Assembly: GCA_964036665.1 (NCBI GenBank)
Contig: OZ038532.1
Span: 7,626,001-7,690,000, forward strand
Reading direction: 5' to 3'
Origin: Gordius sp. MW1
Taxonomy: Eukaryota > Nematomorpha > Gordioida > Gordea > Gordiidae
DNA: 64,000 bases
Shown: in pieces, positions 46,175 through 56,039 of the stretch
Numbering within the stretch: the stretch's first letter is position 1
How the letters are laid out: the number at the start of each line of letters is the position of its first letter
Made by a program: the position numbers and the translations under genes
Notes under the pieces: generated by a model
Database searches by the model: none
The model's input: the letters and a program-made list of their open reading frames with translations, nothing else
Told to the model about the DNA's origin: nothing

Positions 46175-46917
46175 CGTTTATATGTATTTACATTCTCATG
46201 AATCAATTACAACCATATAAATAAAATTTATTTCTAGTTTTTTAAATTTTTATAGTAAGGTGTGTTTTTCATCTTAATTATTAATCACAATCTTATTAAT
46301 AAATATTGCCAATTCTAGTTTAGGTTTAAGGAAATCAAATATCACTATCTTCAAGGATCTATTTGTAAAAAGAACTTAATAAAATAATTTTCTGTAAAAT
46401 AAATGTCGCTTGCTTATTATGATTAGTCCTTGAAATAAAACTAAAAGATCATTTGATAATGTTTATTTACAAACATAAACAATAAAATCTCAAAATAAAA
46501 TTTGTATGCCCAGTAATAAGAAAAGATCTCTCTATATTTTTAATAAAACTTTAACAGACTAAATATTTACAATTCTTAACCTTAACTACATTTCCAATTC
46601 AATCAAAAATTATATCTAAGCCAATATAAATTTTTTATTATATAATAAACTTTACTAATTTAAATAAACTAATACAATTAGAGTTAGGTTATAATTAAAT
46701 TAATTTTTTATGCTAAAGATTTATATTATAATATCCTTGCACCCTTTTTTTATATAATACCTTTTATACTAAAATATTGTCTATTATTTTATCTTTATTT
46801 TTATATTTTAAATATGTACCTAAATGCGGTACTATAAAATGTTTGACTTTATAACGTTTGACCCGGATTCGAGTATGAATCATATGTGATAATATGAAGT
46901 ATAAGTAATCAGCTTTG
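46175..46917. other. AT-rich, no recognisable gene
   Basis: No coding signal. Contains CTTTATAACGTTTGAC at 46847-46862, the exact inverse of GTCAAACGTTATAAAG at 40157-40172. Confidence 0.5.
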
Positions 46918-47064
46918 TAATTTTAGGGAACTTGGTTGAGGCAGCACAGAAAAAGGAGCTAAAACTCGTCACGATCATCACATTTCGTTACTCTCGTCAC
47001 GAAAACCATATGAAAAACCATATGAAAATTGATATGGTGAAAGTGAATCTGGGCATCAGATTTA

Positions 47065-47530
47065 TAAAATGGTGAAATTATAATATGTAATTATACTTAA
47101 TAAAAGGATACTATAATTGTTAATTAAAACAAAATAAGGTATATCAAAATGTATAATACTATTTTATAAATAAATACATATTATCAAATAACTCACTAAA
47201 TCTAACCCTAACCCTTGCCTATATTACATTTTCCCTATATTACATTTTGCACCGAAGTGGGTGAAAGTATATATCTTAGATCTTAGCTATATGTAGGTAA
47301 TTATTTATAAAATGGTGAAATTATAATATGTAATTATACTTAATAAAAGGATACTATAATTGTTAATTAAAACAAAATAAGGTATATCAAAATGTATAAT
47401 ACTATTTTATAAATAAATACATATTATCAAATAAATTACTAAATCTAACCCTTGCCTATATTACATTTTGCACAGAAGTGGGTGAAAGTATATATCTTAG
47501 ATCTTAGCTATATGTAGTTAATTATTTAAT
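47065..47530 (+). repeat. ~240-bp tandem duplication within the MULE
   Basis: 'aaaatggtgaaattataatatg' to 'cttagctatatgtag' occurs twice, near 47065 and 47308. Each copy contains a short telomere-like segment (CTAAATCTAACCCTAACCCT in the first, a shortened form in the second) followed by TTGCCTATATTACATTTTG. Confidence 0.8.
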
Positions 47531-47636
47531 AATTTGTCATCATCAATTATATCTGAAAGATTTCATAAAATGAGAACCAACATTTTATTAATTCTCATGT
47601 ATACAATATTTATTAAGATTCAGTGAACAATATGTA

Positions 47637-47996
47637 TTATATAAGATTGATCATTTTCCCTTGATTTATCTTTTTGATGTTTGAGTCACTTTCTCGTTGT
47701 ATTGCTTTAATGTGATCTTTGAACTCGTAGATGTTAGGGTGGGATTGTTTTATCATGTGTTTTAATTTGTTGTGGAATCCTTCTATGTGATTATTGGGTT
47801 AGGTTTAAATTACTTGGTAATAAATACCTGGGTTTTTTCCTATCTTTGCTTTGGTATAGGAGTATCGGCCATAAGTCAACACCTGAACATTTCTTGCTGA
47901 CTTCGTAAATTCTAAATAATATGTACAGCCTATATAATTACACTTACTTAATATATCTTTCGCTAGAAAATTTCTAAATTCTTGCACAAATGCCAT
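47637..47996 (-). pseudogene. MULE transposase C-terminal fragment
   Basis: The minus-strand frame 47799-47637 reads NNHIEGFHNKLKHMIKQSHP and NIYEFKDHIKAIQRESDSN, the conserved C-terminal part of Mutator-like transposases (N-N-x-x-E-G-x-H-N...HPN). Just upstream 47996-47805 encodes MAFVQEFRNFLAKDILSKCN and IGCTYYLEFTK, a small frame of unclear origin separated by a stop. The DDE catalytic region is missing, so this is a remnant within a non-autonomous element. Confidence 0.7.
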
Positions 47997-48104
47997 GTAA
48001 CAATATGCAAACGATAGGTAGCTAGGTAATCTCTAAAATACGAACCTAATTTTGTGCTGCTTTTTGTGACGATTGTGCTGCCTCAACCATGATTCTAATT
48101 TTAG

Positions 48105-48715
48105 ATTTATTTGGTTGTATGACTAACCAATTATATTATTTATCACAAGGCTCTTTATGAGATTGAAGATATAAATAATTCACAATATTATCTGAATAAG
48201 AAAAAATATCAACAAATATTATAATGATGGATCAAAAAATAGATTTTAAAATTAATCATTCCATATTTTCTATTCCTGTAACAGACTTCTTTATTTATTA
48301 ATAGGTACCATATTAATTATCATCATTTATTTTACAGTTAACAAGTTATCAAGAAATTCATAGATGGGCAGATGGGCTATCCCAATCAAGCACTTAACCG
48401 CATGATGATTGACCTCTAAATAATATTTAGCACTATAAATTAATTGGAATGTAAGAAATGTCATTTAATAGGTGAAAGATTAAACTGGTAGCATTCACTA
48501 AATTAAAGATTAAAAATTAGCACATTTACTTATAAAAATAAACCAATTTGCATAATATTACTTGGAAAGGTGGAGATATTTGAGTTAGAGGATTGAACTT
48601 GTAACATTCTTCAATATTACAATAATATAATATTAGCACTCATGGGCATATCAAATATAACAATGGGAATAGGAGCTGTGGTTTGTGCTATATATATAAA
48701 AAAATTAAATATTAA
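48105..48715. other. AT-rich, no recognisable gene
   Basis: No coding or structural signal identified. Confidence 0.4.
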
Positions 48716-48717
48716 TA

Positions 48718-48755
48718 TCTTCGTGTATGGGTACACGTGTACCCATACACGAAGA
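48718..48755. repeat. Perfect 38-bp palindrome
   Basis: Both arms are 19 bp with no spacer; the centre is GTACACGTGTAC, containing a CACGTG core, and the outer part reads CTTCGTGTATGGG. Such a perfect palindrome is a cruciform candidate and a possible binding or processing site. Confidence 0.95.
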
Positions 48756-48789
48756 ATGAAATTAGCGTATCCGGAGATACGATGATGAA

Positions 48790-49330
48790 GATGTCTTCCC
48801 ACACACCCCCCCCCCCCCCATCTCATCTTATTCAAAAATTAAAGTTAAGAGTTCAACACGCGGTACAACTCTTGATCTTACACGTTGTACACTCATAGCT
48901 TAGACCATTATTCTTTTACATTTAATTCCTAGTACGCGTATGTTACCCCCCCCCGACGCGCTTATACGTTTGTGTTATTTATTTCTCCCCATATATGATT
49001 GTTTATCAACATGAATACGGATGAGTGATTTGTAGTAAGGAGATTGATACATTAATATAATTTTGCTACGTAGTGTTAATGAAATAAAAATGTAGTGAAA
49101 ATTCCTACTAATAATTACTCCCTGTGGGGAGGACAATGTAAAGCGGTAAATTCATCATTATTTAGTGGCTTTAAGCCCGGCCATCCCCGAATAGTTTATA
49201 TTTTTTACGGCCCAATATTCCTTTAAATTCCCCCAATTAATTCCTAAGAATTCTTTCCTTCTGAACCTTTTTATTTAAATCGTATTCCTTCCACGGATAC
49301 GATAATTAATAAATGCATACTTTTAATGTA
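48790..49330 (-). repeat. Dispersed repeat, inverted partner of 15030-15500
   Basis: Shares, in reverse complement, the C/G-run, 'cttatacgtttgtgttatttatttc', 'atatatgattgtttatcaacatgaat', 'gtagtgttaatgaaataaaaa' and the 'ggggaggacaatgtaaag' segment. A C13 run at about 48806 and C8 run at about 48945 are included. Confidence 0.65.
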
Positions 49331-50548
49331 GTTAAAAATATTGTAAGTAATTTTGCCCTAAACACATTTAAAAGGAGATATTTTGATATGATAACTGAGA
49401 AATTTTGACAGATAAACTTACAGCAGTTCAATTGGAAATTTTAAATGTATAGTAATCATAAATCAATGTCCCAGGGTTTTAAAATTGGGATCATAAGCAA
49501 AATTAAAATATAATAAAAATTAAATATTAATAAGACATAATTGTAAAATTTTTAAAATGCATACTTTTAATGTTGTTAAAAATATTGTAAAGAGATATTT
49601 TGATATGATAACTGAGAAATTTTGACAGATAAACTTACAGCAGTTTTTGAAATCTTAAATGTATAGTAATCATAAATCAATGTCCCAGAGTTTTAAAATT
49701 TGGATCATAAGCAAAATAAAAATATAATAAAAATTAAATATTAATAAGACATACTTGTAAAATATTTAAAATGCATACTTTTAATGTTGTTAAAAATCTT
49801 GTAAAGAGATATTTTGATATGATAACTGAGAAATTTTGACAGATAAACTTACAGCAGTTCAATTTGAAATCTTAAATGTATAATAATCATAAATCAATGT
49901 CCCAGAGTTTTAAAATTTGGATCATAAGCAAAATAAAAATATAATAAAAATTAATAAGACATAATTGTAAAATATTTAAAATGCATACTTTTAATGTTGT
50001 TAAAAATATTGTAAAGAGATATTTTGATATGATAACTGAGAAATTTTGACAGATAAACTTACAGCAGTTCAATATGAATCTTAAATTTATAGTAATCATA
50101 AATCAATGTCCCAGAGTTTTAAAATTTGGATCATAAGCAAAATAAAAATATAATAAAAATTAAATATTAACAAGACATACTTGTAAAATATTTAAAATGC
50201 ATACTTTTAATGTATTAAAAATATTGTAAAGAGATATTTTGATATGATAACTGAGAAATTTGACAGATAAACTTACAGCAGTTAAATTTGAAATCTTAAA
50301 TGTATAGTAATCATAAATCAATGTCCCAGAGTTTTAAAATTTGGATCATAAGCAAAATAAAAATATAATAAATAAAATTAAATATTAATAAGACATAATT
50401 GTAAAATATTTAAAATGCATACTTTAATGTTGTTAAAAATATTGTAGGTAATTTTGTCATAAACACATTTAAAAAGGGATATTTTGATATGATAACTGAG
50501 AAATTTTAACAGATAAACTTACAGCAGTTCAATTTGAAATTTATCGCT
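49310..50548 (+). repeat. ~215-bp satellite (six units)
   Basis: Units start at GCATACTTTTAATG near 49316, 49559, 49772, 49983, 50198 and 50418 (period 211-243). Each contains 'gagatattttgatatgataactgag', 'gacagataaacttacagcagtt' and 'aatcaatgtcccagagttttaaaa'. Units are highly similar. No coding potential. Confidence 0.9.
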
Positions 50549-50552
50549 TCGA

Positions 50553-50855
50553 AAAAGTCTCACAAAAAAGTCTCACGATCGTGAGGGGAACCGGTCAAAG
50601 TCGCAGAAAAGCAGCAGAATTGGTCAGAACTGGTCAGATCAAGATTGGTCAGGAGGGTTAGGGCTAGGGTTAGTGTTTTAGGTCAGCGTTTTAGGTTCGG
50701 GTTAGGGTAAGGGTTAGATGCACATCAAATTCCTTCCCCGTTTGAGATTTAATTCTAATATATGGATTATCTAAAATCTTGTCTGACCAGTTCTGACCAA
50801 TTCTGCTGCTTTTTTTCTGCGACTTTGACCCCGATTCGATCGTGAGACTTAGACC
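50553..50855. mobile_element. Fold-back MITE with ~70-bp inverted arms
   Basis: Left arm: AAGTCTCACGATCGTGAGG, GGTCAAAGTCGCAGAAAAGC, AGCAGAATTGGTCAGAACTG. Right arm is its inverse: CAGTTCTGACCAATTCTGCT, GCTTTTTTTCTGCGACTTTG, CGATCGTGAGACTT. The ~115-bp loop contains repeated GGGTTAGGG-like motifs (GAGGGTTAGGGCTAGGGTTAG). No ORF. A target duplication is not obvious because the immediate flanks also contain AAGTCTCAC. Confidence 0.8.
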
Positions 50856-50859
50856 CGAA

Positions 50860-51210
50860 GGGCATTATACCGGTTGCCCCAAAACGAGCTTATCTATCCT
50901 AGCACATATGGTAGCTATATTATGATCCTTATAAGCATTGTAAACGCGAGGTCTAGCCTAGGTCAACAGGACGTAGAGTATTGGTGTCTTGAGAAAGCAT
51001 AGTAATTAATGGCATGATATGCTTTTTGGAAATACCTCAAGTTTTTCAATTAAATGCTTAGATAACCTAAATAGTAAAACTTATTTACCCATGATCCCAC
51101 ATTTTTTTAAATTGGTAAAACCATATATTTAATAATACAGCTTATTTCTTAAATGAAGTTAAATTAAAAAAATTTATTTCAATTGACATGGTATATTAAG
51201 ACAATTGTTG
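50860..51210. other. No recognisable gene
   Basis: Nothing identified between the fold-back element and the next minisatellite. Confidence 0.4.
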
Positions 51211-51214
51211 ACAG

Positions 51215-51650
51215 AATATATTCGCCCCCCTCCTCTCCCCCGCACCAGAAAGAGGGTAAAATATTGGGGGGGGGGGCAATCACCCCACCTGCCCGCCGTT
51301 GCTCCAGGTGAGAAAGAGGGTAAAAATAAGGGGGGGGGGGGGCAAAACACCCCACTACCCCCCCCCTCTCCCCCGCATTAGAAAGAGGGTAAAAAATTAG
51401 GGGGGCCCCGGGTGAGAAAGAGGGTAAAAAATAAGGGGGGGGGGGGGCAAACACCCCACATGCCCGCCGTTCCTCCCCAGGTGAGAAAGAGGATAAAAAT
51501 AGGGGGGCAAAAAACCTCCCTACCCCCCCCCCTTCCCCCGCATCAGAAAGAGGGTAAAAAACTAGGGGGGGGGGGAACACCCCACCAGCCCGCTGTTCCT
51601 CCCCAGGTGAGAAAGAGGATAAAAAATAAAGGGGGGGGGGGCAAATCTTC
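51215..51650 (-). repeat. G-run/C-run minisatellite array 4
   Basis: About seven units of the same repeat as array 1, inverted, with 'gaaagagggtaaaaaat' between G- and C-runs. Like array 1 it adjoins repeat B. Confidence 0.85.
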
Positions 51651-52180
51651 ATTTTTTTCCTAAATCAAACATATTGATTCACTACCTATACCTACCTACT
51701 ACTTCTATAATGCATAAGCAAAGCATAATAATTAACTATAATTTACTAGAGATTAGATTATAAATTATAATACTTTTTATTATGACGTCACAATGGGAAA
51801 AGTTTTAACTCAGTGACGTCATGATACATTTATTTTTATTTTCTTAAATTAAAAGTTCATTACCTAAATCTAAATACAGCAAATAGGATGAACAATATAA
51901 ACAAATTGATATATTTGCATGCCCCACCCAAAACGACCAAAACCAAACTAAAAGGTTAATAATATTATCCACCCTTACCCTTTAGGTGTTTAATACACCT
52001 AAACCTAAACGCCAAAGGTCGCCCCGAAATACTCATTCTCAACGCTTTAGGTTTTTTTTACAAAAACGCCAAACGCCAAAGCCCTCCCAAGAAAATTCAC
52101 CTAACACTGAAAAGGCTGGGTGAAAAAAAACGCCAACGCTTGCAGGCGACCAATAGATACCCTTGGTTTTTTACAACACT
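51651..52180 (-). repeat. Dispersed repeat B, uninterrupted copy
   Basis: Reverse complement of 15730-16193 plus 18558-18600. It retains the intact insertion site, continuous 'ggtatagg' + 'tagtgaatcaatatg' on the minus strand, which supports the hAT boundaries at 16194-18557. It ends near TACAACACTAC at 52170-52180. Confidence 0.75.
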
Positions 52181-52735
52181 ACAAAATAGTAGCGGAATTA
52201 TAAGTTTGACGTACGTTTATGAGGGGGGGAATTTTTTAATTGCATTTGACCCTTTACCACTTGTGTAAAATCTAAGCTCGGCTCCCCCCCCCAAGGCAAA
52301 TAAGCTAGCTACGCCATTGCTTAATGTATAAATGTAGTGTTATAAAGATTTCTACCTTTTCTATTTTAATTACAGATAAAATTCTAGCACCAAAATCAAA
52401 ATCTTGCGTATTGTGTTATATGCAGCTTCAAGTTTGATTTAGAACTTATTTATGTTTATTATTACCTCTAAATGCTAGCGCATATTGCCATTTTTACTAA
52501 TGTTTACTTACATGTTATAGAATGTATCTATGCTAGCTTTTCCATGGTGTTTTATAGACGTATATCACACCACACATTTGCTCATAGGCTGGAAGTGATA
52601 ATATAATTATTACGATAGATCTAATCAAAAATTTAAAAAGTAAGCAAAACTGATATTTTGATATTTTCGTGAAAAAATTAGCTACCATTTGAAAGTTGTG
52701 CTTTATTTAATTTCATTTGTCTGCCACTTTTCATT
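52180..52735. other. Upstream region of COX6A
   Basis: Contains a C10 run near 52285 followed by CTAGCTACGCCATTGC, a phrase often seen at transposon edges. No additional exon or promoter element could be assigned with confidence. Confidence 0.4.
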
Positions 52736-52739
52736 TATA

Positions 52740-53148
52740 ATGTTTAAAGGCATCTTTACTACCACATTGCGTTCTAGAGTTGCATCTAAGCGATTCATGT
52801 CTAGCCATGTTGATGTTGCAGAAATGAAAGGTAATTTTAAATAAAATTATTTAATAGATTTCAATAGCTAAGGCTAATTTATGGGGCAATGTATTTTTTT
52901 ACGTGTTTCTTCCACTGACTATTCTCACTCATATTCATGTATATTATGCTAAGAAAAAGACGCATGGAAAAAGACCGGAATATAAACCTTATGAATATTT
53001 GAGGCGTGTTAATAAAGTATTTATAATCAATTTATATATTCATTAAAAGGAATTTCCATGGCGTGATGGCAAAACACCTCTCTTCTTTAACCCATATTTT
53101 AACCCTGTGCCTGAAGTTGGTTATATTACTGATGAACTTAAACATTAA
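52740..53148 (+). CDS. COX6A: Cytochrome c oxidase subunit 6A (three exons, mini-introns)
   Basis: Nuclear-encoded inner-membrane subunit of mitochondrial complex IV. Exons 52740-52830, 52868-53016 and 53050-53148 join in phase to 112 residues. The N terminus is Arg/Ser/Thr-rich and lacks acids for over 20 residues (MFKGIFTTTLRSRVASKRFM), a typical mitochondrial presequence. One membrane helix follows (NVFFYVFLPLTILTHIHVYY), then the family signature RPEYKPYEYLRRV, NKEFPWRDGKTPLFFNPYFN, PVPEVGY. The usual FPWGDG reads FPWRDG here. The introns are 37 nt (52831-52867) and 33 nt (53017-53049), each GT...AG, and the second contains an in-frame stop. Length and domain order match animal COX6A. It is the only clear host gene in the window and shows no sign of decay. 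Confidence 0.92.
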
Positions 53149-53745
53149 CATACACACTCATTATTTCATTAATAGTTTTATCAAACTCTTATATTAATTT
53201 AATATTTGTGATGTGAAATTCCTTATAGCTGTTTTAGGCACCAGTTTGAATTAAAAATTGAAGAAAATATTATAATTTAAGATATAAAATTAATCATTTA
53301 ATTTTTAATATGGCCATGCTAAAATAGCTTGAAGTGTGTCCTAATATTTATAATGTCATTTATATAAATTAGAGACAAAATATATGGATTTTAGAGTGTA
53401 TTTAATTTTATTAATTATATTTGTATTTAATATCATTTGATGACAAAATTGACTAATTGTGCTTAAACCTAAAGATATAAATATTTTGTTGAACTATTAT
53501 ATCCGTAATATTATAATTTAGTCATTTATCATAAACTGCTATATATTATTATGATTATCCCTATTATTAAACTACATGAGTTACAGTAAATTTAATCTCA
53601 AAATAATGTAATATGAAATCACTATCTAATTCCAGCTAAAAATATTAAAGTTTGGTTAGACTCTGGCTAATTTTTAACATTTAATAGTTCAAAGGTCTTC
53701 TATATGCATAGTGGTGAAGTATTATTGCTATGAATATAACTTCTT
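53149..53745. other. AT-rich, no recognisable gene
   Basis: Region downstream of COX6A; no coding signal and no canonical AATAAA immediately after the stop. Confidence 0.4.
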
Positions 53746-53920
53746 CTAATTCCTGGCTGCATTGCCTTGAGGTATATTGGGGTTGATATTGGTAGTTTGT
53801 TGTTTCTGTCTCAAATTATGATTTTTCTTGAAAAACTCAAAGTTTGATGCTAAATCTGCTGTATTATACACATAATCTTTGCTCTGTAATGGTGTTTTGC
53901 TCAATTTTCTTGCCTCAAAA
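53746..53920 (-). CDS. Possible small 3' exon of an unidentified gene
   Basis: On the minus strand TTTTTTACCAG (a good splice acceptor) is followed by an open frame. It reads FEARKLSKTPLQSKDYVYNT, ADLASNFEFFKKNHNLRQKQ and TTNINPNIPQGNAARN, ending at TAG. The composition (charged, Asn/Gln-rich, no low-complexity run) looks more protein-like than the surrounding AT-rich DNA. I could not find an upstream exon in a compatible phase or a start codon and do not recognise the protein. It could be a chance frame. Confidence 0.3.
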
Positions 53921-54312
53921 CTGGTAAAAAATGAGCCTCAGGATTTTCTATTTTTAACCTGTATAAATTTTATTATAAGACATACAAAATTAAATAAATT
54001 TTTAATATTTATTATAAAAAATCAATTTAATCAAAAACATATAAAAGTTGCTTACTAGAAAGTAGAATTTTTTCTACATCAGAATTTTCGGTAAAACTGT
54101 TTCAATAAATTAAACTTTCTACTTTAAATACCATTTATTGTACAGATCTTATTGAACATTTGGCATGTGTTAGTACCGTGTCAATTCTCCCAATAGCAAT
54201 TATAAACGTTTGCGGGAAAAATTTGTAGGGAGTTAAAATGGGCTGTCACTTATAATCGGAGCACAGTCTTGTCAAGTCATATTATGCAATTTTGCACTTT
54301 TTTAGCTGAAAC

Positions 54313-54693
54313 ATTGAGGTTAGATTTGGTTCTGAACTAAATTGCCCTCCCGAACACTTCTAAGTGTCCGCCCGTCTTTACCCGAAACATTAGAGCTACC
54401 CAGCACGAAATGATGTTTTTTACGTTTTTAGTAATAATTTTGTCATGTTTTCCTACAATTTTGAATTTAATTGTGGATTTTTTTAAGAACTACTATTAAT
54501 AAATATTCTACAATCAAATTAAAAGGTGACAAAATAACACGCGAAAACATGATAATTAACTATAAAAAATGTCATTAAGCCAGAAATCCCTGAACTTTGT
54601 TATGGTGCACACCCGGGCCCGCCCGAAAATCTAAATTTATGACAGTTGCCCGGCCCGTGGGCCAGGCAGGTAAATTTGGGTGGTCTCTGATCC
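54313..54693. mobile_element. Diverged hAT-derived MITE of the CCCGG-rich family
   Basis: The left end (GAGGTTAGATTTG..., CCGAACACTTCTAAGTGTCC) matches the inverse of the right end of the 964-bp element at 26928-27891. The right end (GACAGTTGCCCGGCCCGTGG) matches the inverse of its left end. Only ~380 bp remain, with no coding sequence, and the TIRs have drifted. No target duplication is evident, so it is an old insertion. Confidence 0.65.
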
Positions 54694-54699
54694 ATATGA

Positions 54700-55840
54700 T
54701 ATCTGAGCCTTAATTTTGTTTCAAGATTGTGTATGATTATAAAGATTTGAGCTGCGTTATAAATAGAAGTACCATTAAAATTATAATTTGCATCGCCTCT
54801 AACTCACTCTATCAAGTATTCCTTTTTGCTTATCCTTAGCCCAGGTCCCCCGATTACGGCTAAGAACGTCTGCAAATCCTTAGCCAACTAGAGAATACGA
54901 TTACCAGTTTAAGAAGCTAATGCTTTTTAAAATCAACTGTAAAAAACTAAATGGGCCATATAAAAATAATGATCAATATATTTTTAAGTTATAGGATGCT
55001 AATTTATTTCTTTTTTTCATAGGCGTAGCCAGGATTGCCTCATAAGGGGGGGTGGTGGTTTCCAAAAAAATATGTTTATGATACTATTAAACAAAAATTT
55101 ATTAAGCTTATATACAGTAGTGACGGAGGTAGGACCATCTAATTAGGGGGGGGGGGGGGGGGGGGTGATAAATTTTGTGTCAAAGAATTTCGATTAAACA
55201 AAAACTTATTAAAATTATATAAATTTAATATCTACGATGGGTTTTTGGTCAAAAATGCATTAATAATATCTTCAGAGACGCAAATTGCAAAGAGCTCTTT
55301 CCAATTTTCTGGATGCGCTAATTAGGGCCATTTTTTAAACTAAACATTTTCATTGGCCTTTTAGGCTTAAATTTCCGTCCAGAACCAATTATTTTCCCGC
55401 CTGGAACCGTTTAAATGAAATCATAAGCCCAAGTTCGCCCCACTGCTAAAATTTGGCTTGTATCAGCACCTTCCTCGTTTAATTTAGAGGTTGAGATAGT
55501 TTTTTAAAGAAATAATTAAGAATTAAATAAAACACGCACTCGGGACATAAATTTTTGTTTAAATAATGTTATGATTAGTAGATTTAATCTAAAATTTAAT
55601 ATCAAATTAATTAAGATAATATATTAGAACTCGGGCCTTCGGCCCTCGTGGGAAGGGGGAGAAGGGAAGGGAAGAGGGGAAGGGAAGGGGGGGGACGACT
55701 CATCTGTACTTCGTATAAATGTATCATATTTGCTATGCAATTTATGGGCGAGAAAGGTGGGAAAGGGCGAGAATACCTATAGGGGGGTATTAAATGCCTA
55801 ATGATTAATTAATTATTTATACAAATTTTCCATTTATAGG
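54700..55840. other. Non-coding stretch with poly-G and purine-rich tracts
   Basis: Holds GGCGTAGCCAGGATTGCC at 55022-55040, a phrase common at transposon ends, a ~19-nt G run at about 55147-55165 and a purine tract at about 55648-55693 (GGAAGGGGGAGAAGGGAAGG). A copy of the AATTGCATAGCAAAT-type motif (inverse) is at about 55730. No gene recognised. Confidence 0.45.
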
Positions 55841-55900
55841 CAAGATGTAATAAAGGCAAAATGTAATATAGGCAAGGGTTAGGGTTAGATTTAGTGTTTG
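55841..55900 (-). repeat. Telomere-like/CCTATATTACATTTTG repeat, copy
   Basis: On the minus strand CTAAATCTAACCCTAACCCT is followed by TGCCTATATTACATTTTGCC and a second diverged TTTATTACATCTTGCC. The same composite is at 47208-47255, 47446-47472 and 61362-61410. Confidence 0.7.
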
Positions 55901-56039
55901 CATCTAGTTGCGTATTACATTAGTTTTTATGGCCTTTAGTGATTATGGGTCTAACAAACATTATATTATAAAACAACACAATGTTAAGAATTTGCAGAAT
56001 TGTTGGGAAAATTTTTTTGTTGAATTTGAACAATTTTTA

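Larger units (their letters stand above)
46927..48095 (-). mobile_element. Short Mutator-like element with 9-bp target duplication
   Basis: A 1,169-bp element with ~22-bp imperfect TIRs (GGAACTTGGTTGAGGCAGCA on the left; the inverse of the right end reads GAATCATGGTTGAGGCAGCA). It is flanked by TAATTTTAG at 46918-46926 and 48096-48104. A 9-bp duplication is characteristic of MULEs, and a MULE transposase fragment lies inside. A second, looser inverted motif (CGTCACGA / TCGTCACA inverse) sits just within the ends. Confidence 0.85.

Noticed and set aside
15030-52180. One large inverted duplication linking 15-19.4 kb and 48.8-52.2 kb
   Set aside because: The two shared blocks are not in the order an inversion would give (the 15.0-kb block pairs with 48.8-49.3 kb and the 15.7-19.4-kb block with 51.2-52.2 kb), so they are separate dispersed repeats.
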